A stretch of DNA of 64,000 nt, from NCBI RefSeq assembly GCF_001704275.1, contig NZ_CP011533.1:1116001-1180000 (forward strand), in the 5' to 3' direction. Under the pieces are notes generated by a model, which saw nothing but the letters and a program-made list of their open reading frames with translations, had not been told where the DNA came from and made no database searches. Below are positions 26,729-35,510 of the stretch, in pieces. This stretch comes from Streptomyces noursei ATCC 11455 (GTDB lineage: Bacteria; Actinomycetota; Actinomycetes; Streptomycetales; Streptomycetaceae). Both the position numbers and the translations under genes were made by a program. Within the stretch, counting starts at the first letter, position 1. Each line of letters starts with the position of its first letter.

Positions 26729-27094
26729 GTGGTGAGGAGCATCGAGGGGGAAGCCGCGGCGGCCGATCCGTCCGCCGAGGTACTGGCCGAGGCGGCCGCG
26801 ATGTTCGGGCTGCTGGCCTCTCCCCCACGGCTGCACATCGTCTGGGCACTGGCCCAGGGCGAGAGCGACGTCAGCGGACTGGCCGAACGGGTCGGCGGCG
26901 CCCTGCCCGCGATCAGCCAACACCTGTCCAAGCTCAAGCTCGCCGGACTGGTGCGCTCCCGCCGCGAAGGCCGCCGGGTCGTCTACTTCGTCGACGACCC
27001 CGACACCGTCGCCGTGATGCGCACCCTCGTCGTCCAACTCGCCGCCCGTAGCGAGGGTGTGTCGCCGGCCCGCCTGCGTGAACTCGGTGCCTGA
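26729..27094 (+). CDS. ArsR-family regulator lacking canonical metal ligands
   Basis: 121 residues with a winged helix-turn-helix (GALPAISQHLSKLKLAGLV recognition region, then SRREGRRVVYFV wing). The ELCVC metal motif of ArsR/CadC is replaced by ESDVSGL and the protein has no cysteine at all; helix 5 (DPDTVAVMRTLVV) keeps one Asp but no His, so the CzrA-type site is also missing. A GTG start is chosen; a second GTG follows directly. It overlaps the start of the Mg-type P-ATPase gene, which it presumably represses. Confidence 0.85.
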   Translation: MVRSIEGEAAAADPSAEVLAEAAAMFGLLASPPRLHIVWALAQGESDVSGLAERVGGALPAISQHLSKLKLAGLVRSRREGRRVVYFVDDPDTVAVMRTLVVQLAARSEGVSPARLRELGA

Positions 27095-29831
27095 GATCAC
27101 CGCGGCGCCGGGGGCCGGCCCGGTGCCCCCGGACGCGGAAGCGGTGCGCGCGGACGTCGGGGCCGGGACGGTGGAGCCGGCGGCGATGACCGCGATGACG
27201 TCGTTGCAGCTGCTGCGCCGGTTGGACAGCGGGCCGCGCGGGCTGACCGAGGCCCAGGCGGAGGAGCGGCTGGCCCGGTGCGGGGAGAACACCGTGCCGT
27301 CGTGGCGTCCGGTGTCCTGGCCGCGGCGCTTCCTGGGGGCGCTGCGGGATCCGTTCACCACGGTGCTGCTGTGTCTGGGGCTGGTCTCGGCGGCCGTCGC
27401 GTCCTGGGGCACCGCCTGCGTGATCATGACGCTGGTGGTGGTCAGCTGCGCGCTGCGGTCCGGCGGTGAGCACCAGGCCGGTCGGGCGATGGCGGCGCTG
27501 CAGGAGCTGGTCGCCACCACCGCGACGGTGCAGCGCCGGTCCGCCGCGGACGCGCCGCCGCAACTGCGGGAGCTCCCCGTCGACCAGTTGGTGGTCGGCG
27601 ACGTGGTGCGGCTGGGCCCCGGCGACCTGGTGCCGGCGGACGTCCGGCTGCTGCGCGCCAACGGGCTGACGGTGCACCAGGCGGCGCTGACCGGGGAGTC
27701 CGCGCCGGTGTCGAAGCGCGCGGTGGACGCCCCGTCCGGCACCGACCCAGACGCGCCCGAGCCGCCGCACATGTGCTTCCAGGGCAGCAGCGTGGCGACC
27801 GGCAGCGGGACCGGTCTGGTGGTGGCGACCGGCCCGGACACCCGGTTCGCCGCCGCGTACCGCGGGCCGGCCCGGCGGCGCGGCGAGACCGCCTTCGACC
27901 GGTCGGTGCACGGCATCGCCTGGACGCTGATCCGCTTCATGCTGCTGACGCCGCCGCTGGTGCTGATGGCCAATGCCGCGCTGCGCGGGCGGGGGCTGGA
28001 GACGCTGCCGTTCGCGGTGGCCGTCGCGGTCGGGCTGACGCCGGAGATGCTGCCGGTGATCGTGACCACCGCGCTCGCCCGGGGCGCCTCGCTGCTGGCC
28101 CGGACCAGCGGGGTGATCGTCAAGCGGCTGCCGGCGCTGCACGACCTCGGCGCGATCGACGTGCTGTGCCTGGACAAGACCGGCACCCTCACCCAGGACC
28201 GGCCGGTCGTGGTGCGGTCCGCCGGCCCGGACGGCGCGCCCGATCCGGACGTGCTGCACTGGGCGGCCGTCAACAGCTTCTGGACCATCGAACTGGCCGA
28301 ACTGCCGGTGCCGGACGCCCTGGACGAGGCGGTGCTGACCGCCGCGGACGAACGGGGCACGGACCCGCTGGAGTACGAGGGCATCGCGGCGCTGCCGTTC
28401 GACCCGATGGTGCGGATGTCCACGGCGGTGGTCCGCCGCCCGGGGCGGCACGGCACCCACACCCTGGTCGTCAAGGGCGCGGTGGAGGACGTGCTGGAGC
28501 GGTGCGGGCGGCTGCGGACCGGCGGCGGCGAGACCGCGCTGGACGAGGCGGCCCGGGAGCGGCTGCTGCGGTGCGCAGCCGAGGAGGCGGACGGCGGATT
28601 CCGGCTGCTGGCGGTGGCCCGTGGCGACCGCCGGCCCCGGCTCGGCGGATACACCGACGGGGACGTGCGGGGCCTGACCTTCCTGGGCTTCGTGGCGCTG
28701 AGCGATGAGCTGGCGCCGTCGGCGGCGGACGCCCTGCGGGTGCTGACCGAGCGCCAGGTGGCGGTGAAGGTGCTCACCGGCGACCATCCCGGCACCGCGG
28801 CCCGGGCCTGCCGGGACCTGGGGCTGCCGCCGGGCGAGGTGGTCACCGCCGGCCGGCTCGCCGGGCTGGACGGGCCGGCGCTGGCCGAGGCGGTCGGCGC
28901 GGCCACGGTCGTGGCGCGCTGCACGGCGCAGGACAAGGCCAGGATCGTCGCCGCGCTGCGGGCGGACGGGCACACCACCGGGTTCCTGGGCGACGGGGTC
29001 AACGACCTGCCGGCGCTGCAGGCGGCGGACGTCGGGATCTGCCCGCGCGGGGCGGTGCCGGTGGCGCGCGAGGGCGCCGACGTGGTGCTGGCCGAGAAGG
29101 ACCTGACCGCGATCGAGCGGGCGATCACCGCCGGCCGGCACGCCAGCGGCAACATCGCGGCCTATCTGCGGATCACCCTGTCGTCCAACCTCGGCAACGT
29201 GATCGCCATGCTGGCGGCGGGACTGCTGCTGCCGTTCCTGCCGATGTTGCCGGCGCAGGTCCTGGTGCAGAACCTCTGCTTCGACGCGGCACAGCTCTCG
29301 CTCGCCTTCGACCGGCCGACCGTGGGGGCGGCGCGCCGCCCCGCGGTGCTGCGGCCGCGGGTCTTCCTCCGCTTCATCACCGGGTTCGGCCTGATCAACG
29401 CCATGGCGGACCTGGCGACCTTCGGGGTGCTGGCGTTCGTCGCCCATGCCACGCCGGGGACGGACAGCCCGACGATGTTCCACGCCGGGTGGTTCACCGA
29501 GAACCTGCTCACCCAGGGGATGGTGATGCTGCTGCTGCGCACGGGGCGGCGGGCCGCCGAGGGGCGCGTGGTGGGGCCGGTCCACCTGGCGGTGACCGGG
29601 CTGGCGGTGGTCGGCCTGCTGCTGCCGGTGTCGCCGGTGGCCCCGCTGCTGGCCATGTCGGCGCCGCCGCCGCTGTACTACCTGCTGCTGTCGGCGGTCC
29701 TGACGCTCTACGGTGCGGCGCTGGCGTTCGCGCGGATGCGGTACGCGCGCCGGGAGAGCGGCGAGGGCGTGCCCGACGGATCGCCGGAACGATCCGCGGA
29801 ACACGCCCTCGTAGGGGGTCAGAACGCCTGA
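27087..29831 (+). CDS. mgtA: P-type ATPase of the magnesium importer (MgtA/MgtB) class
   Basis: 914 residues. The N-terminal cation-ATPase domain (RGLTEAQAEERLARCGENTVP) is followed by the actuator loop LTGESAPVSK, the MgtA/B-type membrane signature GLTPEMLPVIVTT, the phosphorylation site DKTGTLT (Asp363), the nucleotide domain with KGAVEDVLERCG, and GDGVNDLPAL. The C-terminal six-helix region shows ILVQNLCFDAAQLS-like features of type IIIB pumps. It probably imports Mg2+ under limitation. The start is uncertain (GTG 27057, 27078 or 27087); the last gives an overlap with the arsR stop. Transport direction follows the family. Confidence 0.88.
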   Translation: MPEITAAPGAGPVPPDAEAVRADVGAGTVEPAAMTAMTSLQLLRRLDSGPRGLTEAQAEERLARCGENTVPSWRPVSWPRRFLGALRDPFTTVLLCLGLVSAAVASWGTACVIMTLVVVSCALRSGGEHQAGRAMAALQELVATTATVQRRSAADAPPQLRELPVDQLVVGDVVRLGPGDLVPADVRLLRANGLTVHQAALTGESAPVSKRAVDAPSGTDPDAPEPPHMCFQGSSVATGSGTGLVVATGPDTRFAAAYRGPARRRGETAFDRSVHGIAWTLIRFMLLTPPLVLMANAALRGRGLETLPFAVAVAVGLTPEMLPVIVTTALARGASLLARTSGVIVKRLPALHDLGAIDVLCLDKTGTLTQDRPVVVRSAGPDGAPDPDVLHWAAVNSFWTIELAELPVPDALDEAVLTAADERGTDPLEYEGIAALPFDPMVRMSTAVVRRPGRHGTHTLVVKGAVEDVLERCGRLRTGGGETALDEAARERLLRCAAEEADGGFRLLAVARGDRRPRLGGYTDGDVRGLTFLGFVALSDELAPSAADALRVLTERQVAVKVLTGDHPGTAARACRDLGLPPGEVVTAGRLAGLDGPALAEAVGAATVVARCTAQDKARIVAALRADGHTTGFLGDGVNDLPALQAADVGICPRGAVPVAREGADVVLAEKDLTAIERAITAGRHASGNIAAYLRITLSSNLGNVIAMLAAGLLLPFLPMLPAQVLVQNLCFDAAQLSLAFDRPTVGAARRPAVLRPRVFLRFITGFGLINAMADLATFGVLAFVAHATPGTDSPTMFHAGWFTENLLTQGMVMLLLRTGRRAAEGRVVGPVHLAVTGLAVVGLLLPVSPVAPLLAMSAPPPLYYLLLSAVLTLYGAALAFARMRYARRESGEGVPDGSPERSAEHALVGGQNA

Positions 29832-29844
29832 CGGGGCGGGCGGC

Positions 29845-31218
29845 TCACCAGTCGCCGCCTCCGCCGTCGAACCCGCCACCGTCGAAGCCGCCGCCGTCGC
29901 CGAAGCCGCCCGCGAAGTCGGCCGCGTTGAAGTCGGCGCCGGATTCGCTGCCGCCCTCGGGGCCGTTGAAGAACGACGGGGAGTCGGCGTACGCGCTCGG
30001 GGCGCTGAGCACCGAGCCGAGCACGGTCCCGGCGACCATGGCGGTGAGCACACCGCCGCCGCCGAAGTAGCCACCGGCCCACGGCGAGTAGGCCGGTCCG
30101 GCGTCCCAGTAGGGCTGCGGCCCGCCCGGGGTCTGGACGGTGCGGGACATCGGCTCCAGGCCGTCGGCCACGCGGGTGGCGTCGGCGGCGCAGGCCGGGA
30201 CCGGGCGCGGGGCACCGCCGGGCGGGGCCCACTGGACGTCCGCGGTGGAGGGGCCGTGCCGCGGGTCGAAGAAGCAGGGCAGTCGGCGCTCGGGCAGCGG
30301 GGCGCCGGTGCGGCGGGCGGCCAGGGTGGCCAGCGCGAACCGGCCGTCCTGAAGGGCCTCGGTCACCGGGCGGACGTCCTCGGGGCGGCGGGCCTCGGCC
30401 ATCCGCGTCTTGGCGAGGTCGTAGGCGTCCAGGGCGCTGGTGTAGTCGGTGCGCATGGCGTCGGTGGCGCCGGGCTCGGACGGGTTGAAGTCGAGGCGGT
30501 CCAGTTCCTCGCCGAAGGCGGTGATGTCCTCGTCGACGACCACCCGCAGGGCGTCCAGTTCGGCGCGCTCCCGCTCCTCGCGCTGCTTCCTGGCGCGGCG
30601 CAGGAGGGCGTAGCCGCCCACGCCGCCGGCCACCACCACGGCACCGCCGATGAGCAGGCCGGTGGCCGAGCCGCCGCCTTCGCCGTCGTTCCAGGAGGAG
30701 GGTGCCGCGCCGTGCGCCTGGGCGGCCGCCTGCTGGGCGAACTCGGTGACCATGCCCTTGGTGTCGCCCATGTGGGAATGTTGCGCGGCGTCCTTGAGGT
30801 TGACCGCCGCGTTGTGGGGCAGGACCTGTCGGTCGGCGCCGGCGTTGAAGCCGTTGGCGCCGATGTGGACGGCGTAGACGCCGGTGATGCCGACCTTGGT
30901 GCGCAGGTCCCGCATCAGGGTCGCCCGGGGGAATTCGGGGGCGTCCGGCAGGACGGCGACGAAGACCGGCTTGTCGGCGTTCCGTATCTTCTCCGCGAGG
31001 GCGTTGCGGTCGGCGTCCGGGAGCTGGTCGCGGACCCGCGGATCGACGTACACCGGGCTCTTCTTGAGCGCCTCGGCGACGGTGTCGAGGCCGGTGCCGG
31101 CGGCGTGGGCGGGCTGCGGCAGGGCGGCCGCCCCGACGAGCAGCACCAGGGCCGCCAACAGCAGGCCGGTCAGGAGTCTGGGCAGAGCGCCGGGCGATGG
31201 CCGGCGAAGGGCGGACAT
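29845..31218 (-). CDS. Secreted/membrane TPM-like protein with glycine-rich tail
   Basis: 457 residues. Signal peptide (about 1-40, cleavage near AHA-AGT), an extracellular alpha/beta domain (about 45-165, with KPVFVAVLPDA and GVYAVHIGANGFNAG) resembling TPM domains, one membrane helix (TGLLIGGAVVVAGGVGGYALL), a charged coiled-coil (about 215-290) and a C-terminus of repeated GGGFDGG units ending in GGGGDW. This order is that of YgcG/TPM-domain proteins, which are implicated in membrane protein repair or phosphatase activity. The ATG lies about 12 bases after GAGGAG. Role unknown. Confidence 0.7.
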   Translation of the reverse strand: MSALRRPSPGALPRLLTGLLLAALVLLVGAAALPQPAHAAGTGLDTVAEALKKSPVYVDPRVRDQLPDADRNALAEKIRNADKPVFVAVLPDAPEFPRATLMRDLRTKVGITGVYAVHIGANGFNAGADRQVLPHNAAVNLKDAAQHSHMGDTKGMVTEFAQQAAAQAHGAAPSSWNDGEGGGSATGLLIGGAVVVAGGVGGYALLRRARKQREERERAELDALRVVVDEDITAFGEELDRLDFNPSEPGATDAMRTDYTSALDAYDLAKTRMAEARRPEDVRPVTEALQDGRFALATLAARRTGAPLPERRLPCFFDPRHGPSTADVQWAPPGGAPRPVPACAADATRVADGLEPMSRTVQTPGGPQPYWDAGPAYSPWAGGYFGGGGVLTAMVAGTVLGSVLSAPSAYADSPSFFNGPEGGSESGADFNAADFAGGFGDGGGFDGGGFDGGGGDW

Positions 31219-31312
31219 AGGGCTGATCTTCTCCTCGACATCATGGTGATACAGGGGACATGGGCAAGAGGTGACGTACCGGTGCCGGTCATCGCCGCGC
31301 GATGCGCTGCGG

Positions 31313-32821
31313 CTAACCGTACGAGAGATCGGAGCACGGGTCGTCGGCGGCGGAGCGGGCGGCGCCGCCCGCGCTTCCCGGCGGGGTGGTCGGGGCGCCG
31401 GCGCCGAGGGCGGGCCGGTCGGCGTAGTCCCGGCCGAGGGTGACGCGGACACCGGGGGCGGCGGCCTGCTGGAGGACCGCACCGGGGAAGTACCGGGCGA
31501 CGGTCCGGGCGGGCTCCTGCCGGCCGGGGCCGTATCCGATGACGGTGGTGGTGTGCTGCTGACCGGCGGCGGTGGCGGTCCGGGTGATCTCGAAGCCAGC
31601 CGCGCGCAGTTCGGCGGCGGCGTGCGCGGCGAGCCCGGGGACGCTGGTGCCGTTGTAGACCGCGACGCCGATGCCGGCCACGGTCGGTGCGGCGTCCGGC
31701 GTCGGGACGGGCGGCGGGGCCTTGCCGTCGTCCGGGGCACCGGTGCCGCCGGCGGCCCGGCCGTCCACGGCGCGGTCGGCGCGCAGCCCGGCCCACAGCT
31801 CGTCGGCGTCCGGGTGGACGATCGCGACCCGGGCACCCTGGTAGCGCCAGGGCAGGGTCCGGAACGTGGTGTTGTGCAGGTCGACGTCCCGCATCGACAG
31901 GGCGAAGGCCAGGAGCCGGTCCGCGGAGCCCAGTCCGGGGTCCACGGTCAGGGCCGCGGTGGCCGCCCGGGCCAGCGGGAGCAGCGCGGACGGGTTCATG
32001 CCGTGGGACCTGACCTTCTTGATCAGCGCGGCGGTGAACGCCTGTTGCCGCTTGATCCTGCCGATGTCGGAGCCGTCCCCGATGCCGTGCCGGAGGCGTA
32101 CGTAGTCCAGTGCCCGCTGGCCGGAGACGGTCTGCGGGCCCCGGGCGAAGACCAGCCCGCCGCGGGCCCCCCGGTTCGGGTCGAGGTCCCCCTGGTAGAC
32201 GTCCTGGGGCAGGCAGACGGGCACCCCGCCGACGGCGGTGGTCAGCGCGGCGAAGCCCGCGAAGTCGACGACGACGGTGTGGTCCACCCGCAGCCCGGTG
32301 AGCTGCTCCACGGTGTTCTGGGTGCAGGCGGGGTTGCCCTTGGTCGTGCGGCCCACGGTGAACGCGGAGTTGAACATCGCGTCGGACTGCGGCGGGGTCC
32401 ATCGGCCGTCGGGCAGCCGGCACGGCGGGATCTCCACCAGGGTGTCCCGGGGGAAGGACACCGCGAGCGCGTGCCGGCCGTCGCCGTAGACGTGCAGCAG
32501 GAACGCGGTGTCCGAGCGCCCCACGTCGCCCTCGCCGCCGCCGAGTCGGCGGTTGCCGCCGGCCCGCGAGTCGGAGCCGATCACCAGGACGTTGCTGCCG
32601 CCGCCCGCGGCGGGCCGGTTCGCACTGAGGCCGTCCGCGCCGAAGGTGTTGATGTCGCCGTTGAGCTGGAGGTAGACCCAGCCCGCGCCGGCGATCAGCA
32701 GCACCAGGAGCGAGAGGGTCAGCGCGGCCGCCGCCCGGATCCCGCCGAGCCCGCGCCGCCCCTCTCCGGCGGCCCCGTCCCCGCCCCCGTGTGCGGCGCC
32801 TGCGGTGTGGCTGCGTGTCAC
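31313..32821 (-). CDS. LytR-CpsA-Psr (LCP) family glycopolymer ligase with LytR_C domain
   Basis: 502 residues. Cytoplasmic basic N-terminus, one membrane helix (about 28-50), then the LCP domain (about 75-300): VLVIGSDSR, RSDTAFLLHV, SFPRDTLVEIP and LDYVRLRHGIGDGSDIGRI hold the conserved Arg/Asp residues for pyrophosphate binding. A LytR_C domain (about 405-490, IGVAVYNGTSVPGLA) follows. LCP enzymes attach teichoic acids or other polymers to peptidoglycan from polyprenyl carriers. The GTG start gives a proper membrane topology. A TTGCGCAA palindrome lies 66 bp upstream, shared with the divergent tatA promoter region. Confidence 0.9.
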   Translation of the reverse strand: MTRSHTAGAAHGGGDGAAGEGRRGLGGIRAAAALTLSLLVLLIAGAGWVYLQLNGDINTFGADGLSANRPAAGGGSNVLVIGSDSRAGGNRRLGGGEGDVGRSDTAFLLHVYGDGRHALAVSFPRDTLVEIPPCRLPDGRWTPPQSDAMFNSAFTVGRTTKGNPACTQNTVEQLTGLRVDHTVVVDFAGFAALTTAVGGVPVCLPQDVYQGDLDPNRGARGGLVFARGPQTVSGQRALDYVRLRHGIGDGSDIGRIKRQQAFTAALIKKVRSHGMNPSALLPLARAATAALTVDPGLGSADRLLAFALSMRDVDLHNTTFRTLPWRYQGARVAIVHPDADELWAGLRADRAVDGRAAGGTGAPDDGKAPPPVPTPDAAPTVAGIGVAVYNGTSVPGLAAHAAAELRAAGFEITRTATAAGQQHTTTVIGYGPGRQEPARTVARYFPGAVLQQAAAPGVRVTLGRDYADRPALGAGAPTTPPGSAGGAARSAADDPCSDLSYG

Positions 32822-32886
32822 GTGTGCACCCTCGTCCGTGCGTTTTCCTGCCGGCAGAAGGCTCTCCCCCGCCCAGGGTTATACAG

Positions 32887-32894
32887 TTGCGCAA
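32887..32894. promoter_or_regulatory. TTGCGCAA palindrome, copy 1
   Basis: Core of TACAGTTGCGCAATGTA (32882-32898) in the divergent region between the LCP gene and tatA. The same TTGCGCAAT core occurs at 33711-33719 upstream of the next minus-strand gene, and I found no other copy in the window. Regulator unknown. Confidence 0.35.
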
Positions 32895-32977
32895 TGTAGC
32901 AAGTGATACCCGCGGCCGGACCCACGCGACCGGGCGCAGAAACCGACCGTGGTGACAACGAGAGAAGGGTGGCAGCG

Positions 32978-33322
32978 ATGCTGCGCAACGGACTGGAACC
33001 CTGGCATCTGCTGGTCGTGGCACTTGTGGTGATCCTCCTCTTCGGCTCCAAGAAGCTGCCGGACACCGCCCGCGCGCTGGGCAAGTCGCTGCGCATCCTC
33101 AAGAGCGAGACCAAGGCGATGAAGGACGACGACGGAACGCCGCCCACCACCACGTACGCGCACGGCCCACAGGAGCCGATGGAGGCACCGCGCACGCTGC
33201 ACCCGGCACCCGGCGCTCCCGCCACCGCCGGCACGACCGGGGCGGCACCCGGCGGCGTCGCCTCCGAGCACCCGGCCGCCGCCCGTACGGACCGGGAGGC
33301 CGGACCGCACCCGGCACCGTGA
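32978..33322 (+). CDS. tatA: TatA-family twin-arginine translocase subunit
   Basis: 114 residues. One N-terminal helix (about 9-23, [15 protein letters not shown]), the hinge [11 protein letters not shown] and an amphipathic helix ([16 protein letters not shown]), followed by a disordered Pro/Ala/Thr tail. This is the TatA/E layout rather than TatB. No tatB or tatC lies near, so it is probably an additional copy beside the main tat locus, as is known in Streptomyces. The ATG follows AGAAGGG. Confidence 0.88.
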   Translation: MLRNGLEPWHLLVVALVVILLFGSKKLPDTARALGKSLRILKSETKAMKDDDGTPPTTTYAHGPQEPMEAPRTLHPAPGAPATAGTTGAAPGGVASEHPAAARTDREAGPHPAP

Positions 33323-33364
33323 GGCGGGGCGGCAGCGGACGCCCGACAGCCGGATGCGGTGCGC

Positions 33365-33435
33365 GCCAACTCCCCCTCGGGGGACCACTCCTCAAGGACC
33401 ACCCCTCAAGGGTCCACCTTGCACGCGGAGTTGGC
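33365..33435. repeat. Long-range inverted repeat between convergent genes
   Basis: GCCAACTCC (33365-33373) and GGAGTTGGC (33427-33435) enclose 53 bp containing two near-copies of CCTCAAGG(A/G)NCCACC. It lies between tatA and the convergent small gene and could form a weak terminator. Confidence 0.3.
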
Positions 33436-33441
33436 CCCGCT

Positions 33442-33693
33442 TCACGGGCTCACCCCGTCGAAGCCGTACCGCAGCGGCTCGCTCTTCACCTTCAGGTCGC
33501 GGCGGTAGATGTGCAGCGCCGCGATCTGTATCCCGTCCGGGGCGTTCTCGACCCGGCAGGGGTGGCTCACCTGCAGCACGCTCGGCCGGCCGGCCAGGCG
33601 CAGCCGCACCCCGTCGGCGGGCCCGCCGAAGAGCACCGCCGTCTCCCACGGCTCCACGTCCGCCATGTCCCGCATCGCCTTCATGTCATCCAT
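33442..33693 (-). CDS. Small hypothetical protein
   Basis: About 83 residues: an acidic, Met-rich start, then a beta-rich body (ETAVLFGGPADGVRLRLAGRP, split by turns; DGIQIAALHIYRRDLKVKSEPLRYGFDG). No signal or membrane segment. Several in-frame starts exist (GTG 33702, ATG 33693 and later ATGs) and none has a clear ribosome binding site. A perfect 12-bp palindrome GATTGCGCAATC lies about 16 bp upstream, probably overlapping the promoter. Function unknown; the frame is favoured because overlapping frames are Arg/Ala-rich. Confidence 0.6.
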   Translation of the reverse strand: MDDMKAMRDMADVEPWETAVLFGGPADGVRLRLAGRPSVLQVSHPCRVENAPDGIQIAALHIYRRDLKVKSEPLRYGFDGVSP

Positions 33694-33708
33694 GAGCAAC
33701 ACTTTAGG

Positions 33709-33720
33709 GATTGCGCAATC
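33709..33720. promoter_or_regulatory. GATTGCGCAATC palindrome, copy 2
   Basis: Perfect 12-bp palindrome just upstream of the small hypothetical gene; shares TTGCGCAAT with 32887-32895. Confidence 0.4.
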
Positions 33721-33849
33721 AGGGAACCATCAAGAGGTGCGCCGCGTTGTCCGGACAGTGGCCCGACATGGCCCTCGTCCGGGCCGCGCGGCCCGGCACC
33801 GGACCGGACCGTCGGGCAACCTTGACTCTCGACCCATCGGGGAATACAC

Positions 33850-34668
33850 GTGCACCAGAACGACCGCTTACAGGCACCGGACACCACCGCATTCGAGCGC
33901 ACCGTGGACCAGGCCCTGAGCTCCCCGGAGATCAGGGCGGCACTGTCGCAGACGGCCGGTTCGCTCAATGCCGAGCAGCTGCGCAGCGCGGCGCTCGGGG
34001 CGCGCGACACCCTCGCCGCCACCGCGACCGCCGAATACCGCGAGCTCGTCCGGGAGCGCGCCGCCGCGGCCGACGCCCCGCGGCCGGTGCCGCCCCCGCC
34101 CGCCGCCGGGACGTCGTCCCGGAGCGGCGGGGTGCTGCCCGCGCTGGGAGTGCTGGTGCCCAGCCTGGCCGCCACCGCCGCGGTCGTCTTCCTGCTGTTC
34201 GGTTTCGGGCTGCACACGGTGGCCGCGCCGTCCACGCTCGCCGACGAACTGCTCACGGCGGGCTGGACGTCCGCCGGGGTCGCCGGCGTGGCGGTCCTGA
34301 TCGGGCTGGCCTGGATGCTGGTGACGGCTTCGCGCAACCGTGCGGCGGCCGACGCCCACACGCCCGCCGAGGCCGATCCGCACGTCGCGCGGGCGCACGA
34401 AGCCTGGCAACTGGCCCTGCTGGAGCGGGGGATCATGCCGTTCCTGCTCGGTCGGCTCGATACCGCGACCAGCGGCGGGAGACCCCTCGGGCGACCGGCG
34501 CTTCCCCGTCCGGCCACGGCCGGGGTGGCCGGCGGCGCGGGTGAGGCCCGTCCGACATCGGCCGACGGCCGCGGCTTCAGCTCTCCCGACTACGCCGCCC
34601 CGGACTTCACCGCGCCCGACTTCGGCAGCCCGGGCTTCTCCGGGCCGACGGCGCCCGGGGCGCCCTGA
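33850..34668 (+). CDS. Membrane protein with disordered C-terminal tail
   Basis: 272 residues from a GTG. A soluble N-terminal region (about 1-95) with a helical segment and a proline linker, two membrane helices (about 97-123 and 137-160), then a cytoplasmic or extracellular segment (about 175-205, HVARAHEAWQLALLERGIMPFLLGRLD) and a low-complexity tail of PDY/PDF/GSP repeats (YAAPDFTAPDFGSPGFSGP). No catalytic motif is recognised. It stands alone, convergent with the terD gene. Confidence 0.65.
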   Translation: MHQNDRLQAPDTTAFERTVDQALSSPEIRAALSQTAGSLNAEQLRSAALGARDTLAATATAEYRELVRERAAAADAPRPVPPPPAAGTSSRSGGVLPALGVLVPSLAATAAVVFLLFGFGLHTVAAPSTLADELLTAGWTSAGVAGVAVLIGLAWMLVTASRNRAAADAHTPAEADPHVARAHEAWQLALLERGIMPFLLGRLDTATSGGRPLGRPALPRPATAGVAGGAGEARPTSADGRGFSSPDYAAPDFTAPDFGSPGFSGPTAPGAP

Positions 34669-34741
34669 CCGGAGCCGTCGAGGAAACCCCTCGGCGGCGT
34701 CGGCACCGTCCGGCTACGCCCACGGCCGCCGATCCGCGGCC

Positions 34742-34765
34742 CTCCCGGCACCGGCGGGCCGGGAG
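34742..34765. terminator. Hairpin between convergent genes
   Basis: CTCCCGG (34742-34748) and CCGGGAG (34759-34765) with a 10-nt loop, between the membrane-protein gene and terD. Confidence 0.5.
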
Positions 34766-34781
34766 CGCGCGGACCGGGAAC

Positions 34782-35363
34782 TCACAGATGCGCGGCGATG
34801 GTGGGCATCAGATCCTCGAAGGTGCGGCCGTGCGCGGGCGCGCCGAGCGCCGCCATCTCCCAACCGCCGCCCGACCGGAAGACCTTGGCCATGATCTGGG
34901 CGGTGTGCGAGCCGCCGCCGGAGAGGGAGTAGCGGGCCAGCTCCTGGCCGCTGGTCTCGTCCAGCAGGCGGCAGAAGGCGTTCTCCACCTCCTGGAAGGT
35001 CTGCCCGGTGAAGGAGTTGACGGTGAAGACGATCTGGTCGACATGGACCGGCACGCGTGCCAGGTCCACCAGGATCGACTCGTCGTCGCCCCCCTGGCCC
35101 GCGCCGCCGACGAGGTTGTCGCCGGTGTGGCGCACCGAGCCGTCGTCGCTCACGAGGTGGTTGAAGAACACGACGTCGACGGGCTGCTGGCCGGCGAAGA
35201 GCACCGCCGAGGCGTCGAGGTCGATCTCCCGGGCGGTGAGCCGGGCGAGAAAGCCCTTGCGGCGCGCGGCCTGCCAGCCCAGGCCCATCCGGACCACGCT
35301 CAGCGCGCCGCCGTCGGACTTGCTCAGGCTGACCTTCTGGCCCTTGCTCAAGTTCACACTCAT
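34782..35363 (-). CDS. terD: TerD-family calcium-binding stress protein
   Basis: 193 residues, typical TerD length. Starts MSVNLSKGQKVSLSK; conserved acidic loops DLDASAVLF and DDESILVDLARVP are the calcium-binding segments, and the end VFRSGGGWEMAALG is family-typical. TerD proteins belong to tellurite resistance and general stress networks, and Streptomyces carries many copies affecting differentiation. The ATG with GGGG six bases upstream is preferred over an ATG four codons earlier. Confidence 0.93.
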   Translation of the reverse strand: MSVNLSKGQKVSLSKSDGGALSVVRMGLGWQAARRKGFLARLTAREIDLDASAVLFAGQQPVDVVFFNHLVSDDGSVRHTGDNLVGGAGQGGDDESILVDLARVPVHVDQIVFTVNSFTGQTFQEVENAFCRLLDETSGQELARYSLSGGGSHTAQIMAKVFRSGGGWEMAALGAPAHGRTFEDLMPTIAAHL

Positions 35364-35510
35364 CTGATTCCCCATATGTCGGTCTCCAGTGGAAACGGAT
35401 ACACCGGCACGGCAGTTCCGGCTTCCGCCGACCGATCCGCAGGTCGGCTCGCGGGAGGGGCCGACACCGCGGCCCGGAGGCCGCCGCCGGCCGCCGGACC
35501 GGGCACCCGT

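Noticed and set aside
26360..30215. Very long open frames on the minus strand opposite the Mg-ATPase gene (about 930 and 1090 codons)
   Set aside because: Arg/Pro/Ala/His monotony without domains; they are antisense shadows created by high GC at third positions of the real gene.
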